Shown here: positions 44,576-57,305 of the stretch, piece after piece | How the letters are laid out: every line of letters starts with the position of its first letter | How positions within the stretch are numbered: the first letter of the stretch is position 1 | Origin: Heterocephalus glaber | Taxonomy: Eukaryota > Chordata > Mammalia > Rodentia > Bathyergidae | DNA length: 64,000 nt | Reading direction: 5' to 3' | Assembly: GCF_000247695.1 (NCBI RefSeq) | Contig: NW_004624747.1 | Location: 11,533,180 to 11,597,179, forward strand | Position numbers and translations under genes: made by a program | The notes under the pieces: model-generated | Databases searched by the model: none | What the model was told of the DNA's origin: nothing | What the model saw: only the letters and a program-made list of their open reading frames with translations

Positions 44576-46182
44576 ACAAGAAATGGCACAGGCTCCTGCA
44601 TTCATCCATTCACTAAAAAAGCTGTGAATGGGCACTTTCTATGTGCTGCCTCCTTCCTAGAGCTGTTAGAGTAAGTTGATCCCATCCCTGCCCTCCCAGC
44701 GGGGTGGGGATCAAGATGTGATCTAAAGTCTGAACTTCCTGCAAACTGGCCATGCAGAACTATATTCGCGATAGGGTGGGATTTGCCACAGTCCTCACCC
44801 TTCCCTGTTGTCCCCTGGACTCTAGGCCAATAAGTCACCTTGAGTTAATCATGCTGTTTACCCTGGTCTCTGCTGTTGCAGAAAGAAGAGCAGTCCAGTG
44901 AGAAGGATGAAGCGAGCCATTCCTGCTTTCAGCTTTCATGAGAGGGCACACATGTCATTGCAGAAGTGAACAACACACATTCAGCATTCGTGTCTCCCGT
45001 TGGGCCCAGCTGGTTGCTGAGTTGTGGCCCTGGGTCGGTCCAAAGTGAAGGGAAAGTGGCTGGGAGACAAGGGGGAGCTCGTGGAGGAGGTGGTGTCTGA
45101 GCTGAGTTTGGAGAGCACAAAGCCTTTGCCAGATGGAGCAACAGGGAGGAGGGCTGTGTGTGCCAAGTCACAGGGGCTTGATGAAGTGGGGTTGGCATGG
45201 GTGTGACAGGGACATACTGAGGAGAGAAGAGGGGTTCAGATTGTATGGCCCCCTGAAAGTCATCAACTGTCTGCTGTGGGCAGTGGGAGCCATGGATGGT
45301 TTTAAGCACTGGGTACTCATCCCTCTAGAAGGATTCCGGTTCCTACCTGGATGTGTGTTGAGGACCACACAGGAGCAAAGGAGAATGGAAGAGAAGGACA
45401 GTGAGGGCCTGGTGAGCTGAAGGTGAGGAACAATCTTTTGAGGTTCCGGGAACCTGTGTTTCTCTCAGAGAACTGTGGAGTTTGTCAATCTCATTTGTGT
45501 TCAAGATTTTCCTTAGTAGCATATGAGTGGGTTTGTTTCCAGAGCCATATCCATAGCAACCACCAATGCTCCAAGAAAGGTCTTGAAAGAGCAGATGAAT
45601 GAGGACCAGAGACACTCAGATGAGTCCTCCCAGGAGAAGCCAGTCCCTGGCCTTGAGCCCCGCCTCCCACCAGAGTCCCTGATGCTGCAGATGAAATCTG
45701 GTCACCATGGAGATGCCGATTCCCCATTCCCAGGCCTAACTGACCCCGGCCCTTCAGCAGAGGCAGGGGAGAGATGCGAGGAAGATGGTGCTGAGAGTCA
45801 CAGCCAGACCTGAGCTTGAAAGGCTGGCGGGCACTTCCCAGGACAGGTGCAGGAAGCACCAGGAGATGAAGGAGCAACCTGTGAGGTCGGAGTTCTGGAT
45901 CCCGGAAAGGCATCCCTAGGCCCCAAATGATGCTGCCAGCTTTACTGTGGTGCCTGGAATCTAGTTTGAGTTCTAGGGCTCACCCCCGCCACCCCACCCC
46001 ACCCCAGTACAATGCAGGGGAAGGCAGGGTTGGAGAGGAAGAAGGAGCAGGAGGAGGAAGGTGTCAAGAGAAAGAGAAAGGGGCTTTGGGGCCGAGATTA
46101 TACAACAAAATGACAGCAGGATCAGAATTGGACATCAGCTCTTCTTACTTCATCAGATCCGGTCAGTGGTTGCTGGGTGGAA
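44576..46182. other. Gene-free stretch
   Basis: L2-like text recurs around 45005-45400 (gggagacaagggggagctcg to gaaagtcatcaactgtctg). No supported coding frame. Confidence 0.35.
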
Positions 46183-46240
46183 GTAAGTGTGTGTGTGTGT
46201 GTGTGTGTGTGCGCGTGTGTGTGCGCGTGTGTGCATGCAT
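46183..46240. repeat. (GT)n with GC steps
   Basis: Alternating purine-pyrimidine GT repeat with interspersed gcgc steps, a composition prone to left-handed DNA. Confidence 0.92.
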
Positions 46241-46559
46241 TAGCATTTACATGTGCCTGGAGAGGCTGTGGAGGGGACAGGGAGCACAGAGGAGGGGGGA
46301 AGCACCAGGAGGGAAAGTGGGGTCCCTCCCTGGGCAGGAGCACCAGTTCCCTTCTCCTGGGCCAGCCCAGAGAGAGCGGGAACCTGGGGTTACTGCATGA
46401 GGACAGGGCCTCTGGGCTCCTGGGAAGTCCTGGGTGGGTTCAGTAAAGGGTTTCTGGGAGGCCTCAGAGCACAAGTGCTCCAAGTCCAGCCCATTCCTTG
46501 TGCTCAAGGAGCCCAGTGCCCCCAACATGGGACTCAAGGCCCCCTGGGCTTTGCTCTGT

Positions 46560-46791
46560 GAGTTCCTCTGTCTATTCTTTTCTTTTCTTCCTCTCTTTCT
46601 TTCTCCCTCTCTCTCTCTTTCTTTCTTTCTTTCTCTCTTTCAATACTGGGGATTGAACCCATCCCTTTTTATCTTTTTTGTTTTGAGACAGGGTCTCATT
46701 AAGTTGCTCAGGCTGGGCTTAAAGTTGAGATCCTCCTGCTTCAGCCTCCAGAACAGCAAGGGTTACAGGTGTGCACCATCACTCCTGGCTC
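46560..46791 (-). repeat. Dimeric SINE (B1-dID) with a CT-rich flank
   Basis: A (CTTT/CT)n tract at 46573-46640 leads into an antisense dimer: atactggggattgaacccat, gagacagggtctcattaagt and caggtgtgcaccatcactcc. Confidence 0.85.
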
Positions 46792-48477
46792 AGGGTGTGG
46801 TGCGCTTTTCACAAGAGTCCCCTGGCTCCTCCCACCCTCACTGTGCCCTGTGCACTAATCACACAGGGCAGGCCCCAAATGACAAGAAGAAAGAACAACC
46901 CCATGAGGGGTGTCTGGCCCACCTCACAGATTCTCAGTCCAGGCCACCAGCCAGCCCCAGGGAGCCAGGGCTCAAAGTCAGATCTACAGGTGCCCAAGGC
47001 CCGTGCTGTGATAGAAGCCCCAGGCACTTTTTAAAATGCCCCTGTGTCCTGTCACAGCGGCTCAGCAGCCCCAGACAAGGCTGTGAGATGTGTCCACTTG
47101 GTTTCCCTTCCTTCCTCTCCCTCACAGCGAGTCCTGCTGAGGACTCAGAAGGGCTCACCCACTGCCCATTGCCCATGAGAAGATCGCAAGCCAGGGACTG
47201 CACAGGACTTTAGGCCTGGGGTAGGCACCACCTGTCCCACCCCGCCTCCCCTCAGAATGAGCCCTCAGGGCGGATGCCCCTGATCCCAATTTTCAGATGT
47301 GGAAGCTGAGGCACACACAGCCAGGCCACTGACCCATGATCCCACAGCTAGGGAGAGGTGAGAGGAGGATTTGAATCTGGACTGTTCTAACTCCACAGTC
47401 CACAACTCTGATGACCATGACTGTCCTTTGTGTATGGTCTGTGGCTGGTCCCCTGGGCACAGAGCCTGCCATCCTGCATTGGTTGCCCACACCTGTGCCC
47501 AGGTCTGGCAGGTGAGCAACACAACGCACATCTGCACCCCCACCCCACGAGACCCTCGGTGACCCCAACTCACTCTGGACAGCGCAGGCTGAGAGGCAGG
47601 AGGGGGTGCTGTGGGTCTGCCCATCCCAGGCCATCCTGAGAGACCCCAGAGCCCTAAGGTGCCTGGCACCCAGCCCAGGCTGCCTGTCCCAGGCGAAGGA
47701 ACCTTGGGCTGCCAGGCAGTTCCCGCCCCTGGAAATTTCCTAAATCCAGCCCAGGCAGCTGGCAAATGGGCTGGCACAGCTGCCAGCAGCCAGGATGATG
47801 GGGTTTGAGAGCCCATGCTGTTCCCAGGCCCTGGGGAGGAGGCACAGGCTGCCCTGTGCTGTCACCCCTTCCAAGGCGAAGCCCAATTTTGACCCTGGAG
47901 GGATCTGGCTGGGAAAACTGCCCTCCACCCTCTGAGGCAAACAGAAAGCTGGTGTGAGACCAGAGGAGGTTCCAGGATCCTGGTGGAGAGGCTCTAGGGT
48001 CTGCGGGTTTGCCACCCTCATGTTAAAGAAAAGTCTCAGGGCCACATCACACCCAGATGCCAGCTCCCACCTGCCCCCTGGCTCGCTGTGTCGTCCTGGG
48101 CACCAGACACAGTCGCTCCATCTGCAAAGCCGGCTGCGTGAGGCCGCACCCGGTCTGCAAAGGATGTCACAGGCAAACCAGGACAGGCTGGTCACTCCAA
48201 GTACCCACAGAGACAAGCATGCCCTGTGGCTTGAGGCTTAAAGAGAGGCACTCGGAAGTCAGAAATTTGAATCCCTGGCCAGCAGAACTTCTAGAGAGAC
48301 TCATCAAGTTCTTAGGAAGCACTTCCTGTTTCACTAAACCGAACTTGAACAACCTGCTGTGTTCATCTCAGGCCTGGTTCAAGTCCCTGGAGTCACATAG
48401 ATCATATCCGCCACCTCTCTCCAACGGTGGTGCACCCACTTCCTCACTTTGTCCTTAGCAAGCACTTTTTCTGCAAC
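46792..48477. other. GC-rich gene-free stretch
   Basis: A MIR lies at about 47275-47385 (ttcagatgtggaagctgagg, tttgaatctggact). The many overlapping short frames are chance in GC-rich DNA. Confidence 0.45.
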
Positions 48478-48655
48478 TTTTTTTTTTGGCAGTATTAGGG
48501 ATTGAATTTAGACCCTTCCCACTGGGCTATATCCCCACCCATCCACCCTCTTTTATTTTTATTTTTTATTATGAGACAGAGTCTCACTAAGTTGCCCAGG
48601 CAGGGCTCAAACTTGCGATCCTCCTGCCTCAGCCTCTGGTAGTCTTGGGATTGCA
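48478..48655 (-). repeat. Dimeric SINE (B1-dID type)
   Basis: Antisense: agtattagggattgaattta, gagacagagtctcactaagt and cgatcctcctgcctcagcct. Confidence 0.83.
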
Positions 48656-49529
48656 TTATTCTTACCCCCTTGCCAGCTGGCCTGCACTGGGTCAATCAAT
48701 GGAGTCGCTTTCTCTGGAGAGTCTTTCTTGTAGGTTTGTCGATTTGTTTGTTTGCTTAGGGACTGGTTTGGCCCTGAAAGAGGTGAAGAGTTCAAAAGAG
48801 GTTCGATCCATGGGGAACGGAAATGAAAAGTGAGAGTGAAAGGAGATAGGAGGATGTGGGCTGGGGACAGACCTGGAGCCAGAACTGAGGGGGAAATGCA
48901 CACAGTAAGAAATGTCCTAAACGCTGACGAAGGTATGCTGCGCACTGGACTCCAGTCTGACGGGCAGACCAGCTACACAGGTAGCCGAGAACAGCCCCCT
49001 GGAATGGAGGCTCCCTGATGCCAGAGCTGCTTCCTCCAGAGGCCTGCACAGCGGGGACCCTTTGGGTCTGACCACGCCCAGCCTTGAGTTCCCGGATGTT
49101 GTGAAGGCTCCAGTGATGTTGTCCAGTACAGCAATTCAGAAAAAGACACTTTCCCCCAGACAAGCCAGGGGAGGGGGTGACTGTTCAATTCCATCTAGAC
49201 ACACTCTTGTACCATGGCTGGTTTAATCTCAAGAAATTTCTGGAACATCTGAGAGAGGGCCTGAAGTCGTCCTCCTGTGATTGCCTCTCTCTACACTCGT
49301 GAGGGACAGGCCTGGCGTCCTCACACATGGCCGTTAACATGTTCTATGAAACACGAACCTGAGGAGGACACAGACCTCAGATACGCCCCACTTACGTACT
49401 CACGGAGCCTGCCTCTTGTGGTCTAGGAGCCCTGTCTGGACTATAAGTTGTTCAAGAGCCCCTCCCTCTCTGTCCTGGAGGAGAGGGCACCAATGGAATA
49501 AAAGCCCCGTGTCCTGCCCTTGCCTCCTA

Positions 49530-49690
49530 CTTTGTGCTGGGCCCTGTGCTAAGCTCTGGTCCTACGTCATTGGACTCCCATAAGGGCCCTCTAAGGCAGG
49601 TGCTGCTATGATCCTCATTTGACAGATGGGGAAACTGAGGCTCAAACAGCTATTTAAGAGGGTAGCTGCGTGCCAGTCACCTGTGTCAGG
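49530..49690 (+). repeat. MIR fragment
   Basis: tttgtgctgggccctgtgct, gatcctcatttgacagatgg and ggaaactgaggctcaaacag. Confidence 0.75.
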
Positions 49691-50052
49691 AACTGCCAAG
49701 GATTCAGATAGCACTTGCTTCTTCACGGAAACGACTCTTCCAGTTCCCTCTGTCATCCAGGGGTAAAGACTGAGCCTTAGGTCCCAGGTAAAAGGCACGG
49801 TGCGGGGACCCAGAATCAGGGGAGAGGACTGTGGATGTACCAGGAAGGCAGATTTGTGCCCCAGGTCCCCTTGGTGGCCCCAAAGGTGGAGCTGGACTCT
49901 GTGGGTCCTCCTAGAAAGACAGCAGGGCAGCAACAGGCCAGCTGGAGGGTTCCAGAGTTGCCTGGATCTCAGCGATGGAAGCCTGAGACCTCAAGGACCA
50001 TGTTGTGGAGGTGAGTGGCATACTTGGGCAGCCCCTGGCAATGCCCCCTTTT

Positions 50053-50236
50053 TGTGGAGTTAGTGGGGATGGAACCCAGGAACTCCACTCTGAGCTACAT
50101 CCCCACCTCCTTTTTATTTTTTACTTTGAGACAAGGCCTCACTAGGGCACTAAGTTGCCCAGGCTCAAACTTGTCATCCTCCTGCCTCAGCCTCCCAGAG
50201 TGCTGGGATTACTGGCCTGTACCACCAGGCCTGGCT
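50053..50236 (-). repeat. Dimeric SINE (B1-dID type)
   Basis: Antisense: ggggatggaacccaggaact, gagacaaggcctcactaggg, gagtgctgggattactggcc and ccaccaggcctggc. Confidence 0.85.
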
Positions 50237-50689
50237 TTTTTTTTTCTACTTGTCTTCATCTCTGAAATAAAGCAGTGCCAAAATTCCTGGAGTGCCAAAG
50301 CCCTTCCCTCTGTCAACTGGCCCCAGCCTTCCTGGACTTAGGAAAGGGTCCAAAGGAATTTTCCACCCTCCGCTCAAGAACCCAGCCTGCTGGCATCAGG
50401 ACTCCCCCCTCCCGGGCAGGAGTCCAGTCTCCTTCTGTGTAACACTCATGGTCCTCCCCAGCCACCTCCCAAGGCCTAAGCGGCAGACAAAGAAGTCTTT
50501 GTCTCCCTCCTCCCTGCCTCCTTGTCCTCCTGCAAAGAACTCAGCCCATGACATCTCCGGCAGAGCACCCTCCACGCACACCCTTCATACTGCTGCCTCG
50601 CTGAGGCCTGGGAACCACAGCTGTCAACCTCAGGATCCTCCCTCTCTCTCTCTTTGCCTCCCAACTACCCTGACGACCGCCTCCCCGCA

Positions 50690-51060
50690 CAACTCACAGG
50701 CAAAGACAGCAAAGCTCAGAGGGCTCAAGCAATCTGCCCAGGGTCACACAGCTTGAACGTGGAGAAGCCAGGACTTGAAGCCAAAGCCATGTTCAAGGTG
50801 TGGTGGTGAAGGGTGCAGATGATGGAGCCAGATGCCCAAGTTCCAGTGCCAGTTCTGCCACATAGTACCTGTGGGAGCTCTCCGTGTTTAAATTCTGTGC
50901 CTCCATTTCCCTATCTGTAAAATGGAGCGGTAATACTGTGTATTTCATAGAGTTGATATTCGGTATAATAAGAGAAGGAATGTAAAACACATGGAACTAT
51001 GATGCATGGGCCATAATAAATCTTCAACAAGTTAACTAATATTATTGCTCTTGTTGCTAT
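50690..51060 (+). repeat. MIR fragments (two)
   Basis: About 50690-50790 has ctgcccagggtcacacagct. About 50815-51050 has ctccatttccctatctgtaa, aatggagcggtaatactgtg and gtatttcatagagttg. Confidence 0.7.
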
Positions 51061-51199
51061 TAAGTGTAATTACCAGTCTTTCTATTATATGACGTTACAT
51101 CAGGCATGGACTGGGGTACAATTGTAAGGGAGTGAATTTTAAAGACTTCCTCCCAGGGCTCCTTTCACACTGAGGTATAAATATCTGACGACAGAGTGT

Positions 51200-51310
51200 G
51201 TATTTCTCATTCATACACTGGCAAGCCCCTGCTGAGCACCTGTTACCTGCCAGGTGTCAGGACAGGAGCTGGAGATACAAATATGCAGTTCCTGCTCCAT
51301 GAAACCCGAA
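51200..51310 (+). repeat. L2 LINE fragment
   Basis: cccctgctgagcacctgtta, ggacaggagctggagataca and atgcagttcctgctccatga. Confidence 0.6.
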
Positions 51311-51562
51311 GCCATGTAGGAGAGACAGGCAGGAGCCATCACAGGAAGCTCAGGGTGCTAGGGATTGCTCAGGCACTGTGCCAACTCCAGCCGCAGAGTC
51401 AGGGGAGGCTCTGTTTGAAGGAAGAAAAGCCAAGGCTGGGAGGAGCTCAGGCCAAGGTTTCAGCCTGGGCCAGCCGCAGAGGAGCCACACTGGTGCGCAT
51501 TCACGTACTACAGCCAGAGAGGCAGCTCGGCACCCGAACTGGGCTTTTAAGATTTTGTTGTG

Positions 51563-51722
51563 GTGGTGGTGGTGGCAGAAGTACTGAGGAATGAACCCAG
51601 GGCCTTGACACTGGCCTACAGGCCCAGCCCTTTTTTATTTTTTGTTTTGAGAAAGGGTCTAAGTCTCTAAATTGCCAGACTGGGCTCGAACTTGAGATCC
51701 TTCTGGGATTACAGCTGGGATT
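51563..51722 (-). repeat. Dimeric SINE (B1-dID type), diverged
   Basis: Antisense: gtactgaggaatgaacccag, ttttgagaaagggtctaagt, ccagactgggctcgaacttg. A (GGT)n run precedes it at about 51557-51575. Confidence 0.75.
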
Positions 51723-52140
51723 CAAGGTATTGGTGGTGGAAACTCAGACAGATGTGGAGTTGTAGCAGATCTTATGGACCTTGGTGTCTCCCTAAAACCC
51801 TAAAGGGGGGCCCAATGAGGGAGGAGCCCTCTGCCTCCCTGGCCAGCCTCCAGGAGGTGGGCAGCAGGAAGGCTTAGGGTTCTCTCTCCTGAGCTCCACC
51901 AGGATACCTAACCCCTGCAGGCATCTGGGACACACAATGAACACCCGGCTGGCCCCAAGTACCAGCCTCACAAGACCGTCCTGAGTGCTGGGCTACCAAG
52001 AGGCAGAGCCCTCTCCTTCCTTTTTCTTCTTCCCCCTCCCGCAGTGCCTTGGCCAGGGCCCACCCTGCAGGGACAGGAGCCCACAGCTGTCTGGGCCCGC
52101 CCTCATCCACTAGCCCCACCCACTGCCTGTCTCCTTCATT

Positions 52141-52230
52141 CTTTTTTTGTTGTTGTTGTTACCGTGGATCAAACTGAGGACCTTGGGCTTGTGAGCCAGG
52201 CATGTTGCCACTGAGCTAAATCCGCAGCCC
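52141..52230 (-). repeat. ID-type SINE
   Basis: Antisense ID with a (TTG)n-like tail side, accgtggatcaaactgagga and gccactgagctaaatccgca. Confidence 0.85.
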
Positions 52231-52289
52231 TCTTTCCTTTATTCTGTAAGGAAGTAGAAGCACCAGATCCCTGAAGCTCCAACAAGGTC

Positions 52290-52720
52290 CTATTTAAAGA
52301 AACACAGTCCAACCTTAGAAGCAGCCTGTATGCCCATCAACAGATGAATGGATAAAGAAAGTGTGATATTTATACACAATAGAATACTACTCAGCCATAA
52401 AGAAGGATAACTTTGAGTCATTTGTAGAAAAATGAATGCACCTTGGGACTATAATGCTTAGTGAATGAAATACACCAGATTCAGAAGGTTAAATGTTCCA
52501 TGGTGTCTTTTAAATGAGAAACCCAAAGTATAAATAATGTGAAGACCAAAAATAAAGACAGATGATAGGAAACAGGGAGATAGGCTTTGTGGAGTTGGCA
52601 AGGGTACCTGAGGATGGAGGATAGACGGGGAGAGGGGGAAAGGGAAATAAAAATGATTAAGAAGCCATATGTATATGTACCAATTCCCCACATGAATGTG
52701 TTTATTGTGTCACAAATGTG
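52290..52720 (+). mobile_element. L1 LINE 3' end fragment
   Basis: cagcctgtatgcccatcaac, agatgaatggataaagaaag, aatactactcagccataaag and tgcttagtgaatgaaataca are the L1 ORF2 C-terminal region, followed by 3' UTR. Heavily truncated and diverged. Confidence 0.82.
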
Positions 52721-52997
52721 TACTAACAAACAAACAAAATAACAAAAACTGAAGTGACCCAGTCTGTCATCAAAGATACCCAAAGGGCACGGTGGTGGAT
52801 GGGCTGGTGTCCAGGGCAGAGCCCCTTTGTGAGCCAGGGCCCCGCCCAACACCTGCATCAGCTCACAGCTGCTCTCTTCCCCTGAGACCAGCCCTCAGCC
52901 TGTCCCTCACCAGCCACGTCCCAGGGCTGCCTGTGAGGCCGGTCCCCACCCGAGGCCCAGGCTTGCTGGGCTCCCTCCCTGCCTCCCTCCCTCCTTG

Positions 52998-53358
52998 CTG
53001 TGGTGTGAGTATGCTGCGTTCTTTCCAAAACTCAAGCTGAAATTCTTTTCTTCTTACAATATTAACAGGTAGGGTCTTTAAGAGGTGACTAGGGCCCGGT
53101 GCTCCTGAGTGGCTGATCCCTTTGTGGGATCAGTGGCTCGGCTGCAGCGTGTCTGCCGCAAGAGCCTATTCTCGGGGCTTCTGACCAACTCCCTGTCTCT
53201 TGTCCTGCGCTGCCGGGGACCCTGCCAAGAAATGATGGCCATCTCCAGAGCCAGCCCCTGGACCTTTGACTAGAATCGTGAGCCAAAACAAATCTCTTTT
53301 CTTACAACTTACCCACACTGTGGTGCTGTTTATTAGCAACCGAAAACAGACAGGGATG
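52998..53358 (+). mobile_element. MaLR-like LTR, diverged
   Basis: gggtctttaagaggtgacta, gactagaatcgtgagccaaa, acaaatctcttttcttacaa and ctgtttattagcaaccgaaa are in LTR order. The left end is uncertain. Confidence 0.6.
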
Positions 53359-53799
53359 CTCCCCATCTGCTGAGAGTAGAGCTAGGACCCAGGGAAGGGA
53401 GTGTTCACAAATCTTGGGAGCCCCAACTCAATAATGAAAAGAAATAGTAAGATTTTTAAAAATTAAAATTAATGCAAAAACGCATGATGAGCAAAATCTC
53501 AACATTTTCAATAAAATGAGGTCCAACCCTGCCCTGGCACAAGTCAGCTTTGCTCGCCTCACCCTTGTGTCAACTCTGCCTTCACCCAAATCCCTGCCTC
53601 AGGCTCCGCCTCGGGGGAGCTGGGTCTAAGACAAGAGTCCAGGCCCGAGCCCATGACAGGGCTTCCACAGTGTTTTTTTACTCATTCTTCTCAAGCTCTG
53701 GGTGCCCAGGCTCTTGAAGGAAAGGTGTCTTTGGCCAGGAAACATGTCCCTGCTGCCCAGCCACAGATGGAGGAGGATAGACAGGCTGAGGGCTCACCA

Positions 53800-53915
53800 A
53801 GGTGGCACTTTTGCAAATGTTGTGATTAAGGCTATTTGGGTTCAAACCCTGGCTCTTCCATTCACCAGTTGTGTGACCTTTGGCAAGTTATTTCACCTCT
53901 CTATCCCTTGACAAT
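53800..53915 (+). repeat. MIR fragment
   Basis: tttgggttcaaaccctggct, cagttgtgtgacctttggca and agttatttcacctctctatc. Confidence 0.78.
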
Positions 53916-54509
53916 CCATGAATTCTCTACCCTAAGTTTCTCCAAATGAGCCTCTGTCCTTTGCTAGAGTTGACCAAAGGCTTCTGAGAGCCACGATTTC
54001 CCATTGAAATATACGAGGGGTGTTACTGGTGCTGAATCTAAAATGCCCAAACTTTTTCTAAAAGCATATATCCTCAAAATAACTGTTTTAAAAATAAATT
54101 CATGACCTCAAAATAAGTTTAGTGAAAATTTGGTTTTCCCTAAAGGAAAGAGAGATAATGCCCCTAGATCCTGTTTCCCGAAGTATGGGGTGGGGGTGCT
54201 CCTGTACTGTGAGGGTCATATTTGGCCTCCCACGAGTGTTTTGTGTTTTGCTTTTGGCAACCATGACATGCTGGGTGCAGGGGTGTGGGCTATAGGCATA
54301 CATGTCCTAGTCAGCTGAGATACCCCCCCAGGGCCTGGACACAGTCTGATCACAGCCAGCTCCCAGAGGGAAGACCCCACCAAGAACCCAGGGGCGCCAG
54401 AGGCCTCCAGGACCCCCCACTGGGAACAGGCACCAGAGCACTGCTGGGGGATTCATGGTGGGCACCCTGCATTCCTGCCCAAGTCCCACCTTCCCAAATC
54501 CAGTGTCTT

Positions 54510-54711
54510 TGCTTTTTTATTTTTATTTTTTCCCCAGTGCTGGGGTTTGAACCCAGGGCTGTCACACTGAATTACATCCCTGCCACTTTTTTTATTTTTC
54601 ATTTTGAGATACTGTCTTTCTAAGTTACTCTGGCTGGGCTTGAATTTGCAATCCTCCTGCCTCAGCCTCCCAGAGCTCTGGGATTACAGGCATGTGCCAC
54701 TACGCCTGGCT
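54510..54711 (-). repeat. Dimeric SINE (B1-dID type)
   Basis: Antisense: gtgctggggtttgaacccag, gagatactgtctttctaagt, ggattacaggcatgtgccac, actacgcctggc. Confidence 0.87.
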
Positions 54712-55964
54712 GCCAATTTCTTTTCTTCAAACAACTCACTATGGAAAATATCAAAAACCTTAAGAAATAAAGGAAAATTTTCTCTCCTATAAAAAGCCCC
54801 CACCTCATGGCCCTGAGAGGAAGTATTGTTCTCACTTCCATTTTCCAAATGAAGACACCAAGGCTGCCTTGCAGAAAAGCCAAGGAGTTTGAAACAAAGC
54901 CATCCTGCCTCTCCAAACACACTTCCTCCACACCAACAGGGTTGGCACCCCACCCTCTCGCCTACCCACTTCCAATGCCCATGCGCAGAAGGTAGGGACA
55001 CCCAGCACGGAAAGGCAATGCCACCCATGCAGTCAAGAGTGACAGGGACCCCGGGATCCTCATCCAGGACACAGATGCAGCCAGAGTAACCACTTCTGTC
55101 CCCAGGCTCTGTGAGAAAGGCTGGCAGGCAGCAGGCAGTGTAGACATGGGCAGGCCAAGATTTCAACTCTTGTCTCCACAGCCTCCCAGCCCTGTGTTAT
55201 TTCTCAGAACTCCTCTGAAGTCTAGTTTTGTCACATTAAAAAAAAAAAAAATCACCCTTATTCCAACTACTCAGAGTACAGTAAAAGGGAGAGACAGAGA
55301 GGGCCCAGCAGAGGCATGAGGAAGTTTGGACTCAGACTTCTGGGGAATTCGCTCAGGAACTTCCTGCCCTCAAAGCATCCAACCAGAAAAGACTGTTTTT
55401 GCTGGCCTCTGGGAAGATCCTGGACCCAAAAGCCTCCCCTCACCTGTGTCCACCGGGCCAGGTTGTCCGCCATCTTTAATGCTCTACCATCAGCTGCGGA
55501 CACCTCAGTGTGAGGGAGTTGACTGGTTTGCTTTCTAGCTGGACTGGTGGATGGGAGCAAGCTTCTGTGGGAACAGAGCCTGAGATGGATACACGGACCC
55601 GTGAAAGATGAAGAGATTAACATGAAGGCCATAAATGGTGCTGGTGCAAGGCAGGTTGGAGGCAGAGGGAAGGAGAAGAGGCCTGAAAGTTGCAGAGGAG
55701 AAGGCAGTGCCCTCTGGGAAGAGGGCTGACTGGGAGACTAGGAATAGCGAGGTTGTGTGGCCCGAGGGAGTCAGCCAACCTCTCTGAACTCAGTCTCTGA
55801 GCCGCATCCTGCACAGGGAGAATATGGCCGCTAAGGGGAAGGGGGTTGAAGGAAATCTGGAACCACAGATTCAATCCATTTCAGAAAGCATTTCCCAAGG
55901 ACCTCATGTCACCCCACCTTGTTTTTAGCTTTAGCAGAAGGCTTAGGCAGGCTCCCTTGACAAA
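54712..55964. other. Gene-free stretch
   Basis: A short A-run at 55237-55250 and weak MIR-like text near 54815-54880. No supported coding frame. Confidence 0.4.
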
Positions 55965-56225
55965 GGACCTACTAAGTGCTAGGCCACTATCATGTTTTTC
56001 TCATGGCTTATCTCGTTTAATTCTCAGCACATAACTCAAGAAAGCAGGTTCTGTCATCACTTCTTATTTATAAGTGAGAAAACCAACTGGGAAGGACAGA
56101 GACAGAAAGTGGAGGAGAGGGAGATAGAGAGAGAGAGGAGAGAGGAGAGAGAGATCCAAGATCGTCCAGCTGGCAATGAAGAGGCCCAGGATTCAAACCC
56201 AGGTCTGCCCAACTCCACAGTGAAT
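55965..56225 (+). repeat. MIR split by a GA-rich tract
   Basis: ctactaagtgctaggccact, cgtttaattctcagcacata, tataagtgagaaaaccaact, then a purine (GA)n tract at 56095-56155, then cagctggcaatgaagaggcc and ggattcaaacccaggtctgc. Confidence 0.72.
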
Positions 56226-57154
56226 CATTTTCCCTACAGGCTCCACTGAAGAGCAAAGAGCTAGAGCTGCTAGAGGGTGATACCTTTTATTTGGCTAATA
56301 AGGACATCGTTATTAGGGAATGAAAGAGCAAGTGAATGAATGCACCAGGCTCTCAGGGCCTCAGTTTCCCTGGAAGTAAGGCAGAACTGTGTGCCCCATG
56401 TCTTATATTTCTCATGAATGTGCAAAAAGCAAGAGGGTGTATACCATTTTATAAACACCCTGTAGTGACTGAGCCAAGGTGTGACTGGCCCAGGGGACAA
56501 TCTTGGTGGCAGGAAGTGGGTTTGGACAGGGGCCCGGCCTCGACATAGCCAGTGAAAGCTACCTGTCCCTGCCAGCAGCGGAAATGACACAAAAGGCTCT
56601 TGGCAGGAGGCTCTACAAGGTGCTGCTGGCTTCCCAGCCCCTTGGAAAATATGAAATCCCAGTGCTAGGGCAGGGCAGAAAGTACAGCGTGAACAGAGTA
56701 GCCAGCCTTCCACGACAGGAATCTGACAAGCCCAGGGCCCAATCTGACAAGCAGCATCACCCCAAGGTCACAAGGAGTGAGGCATTACCTGGCCAGCTGG
56801 TCCTACCACCTTTTCCTATCCCCAGAGTCCTATTTCTGATTTCCTTTACATCTGAGAGTTCTCATGGGAGAGAAAAGGAAAAAAAAATGTAAAAGAAAGG
56901 CCTATTCGGCCAGACAGGCCCAGCTTCCCCCAGGAGCAGCAAGGTTGAGGAGTCAAGGTCCCCACCCAGGCCCTGCCATAGTTTTTAGCCAAAGCAGGAA
57001 ATGGAAGGGAAGTGCTTGGGGCCAAACTAGGCCACTGGCCTTGTCCACAACCAGATTTTCTTGGCTTTTCATGGCTCAGGATTTCTGGTCCTTCTGTCAG
57101 GCTGGCCCCCTCACACAGAGGCCACGTTTTATTTCTGAGCCTCAGTTCTGGGCC

Positions 57155-57305
57155 ATGCATGATCCTATTTAAGCTCCACAACATCCTTGCAAATAAAGAC
57201 CTTTTAGGGTTCCCCCCTCCGCAGTCAGGAAACCAAGTTTCAGTGAAGTGAAGTGACTTTTCCAATCTCACAGCCAGCGAGTGGCAGAAATGGGTTTCAA
57301 AGGAG
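57155..57305 (+). repeat. MIR fragment
   Basis: ttaagctccacaacatcctt, caggaaaccaagtttcagtg and cacagccagcgagtggcag. Confidence 0.65.

Noticed and set aside
46434..47213. 259-codon plus-strand frame
   Set aside because: It runs through a CT-rich simple repeat and an antisense B1-dID dimer, so the openness is repeat-derived.
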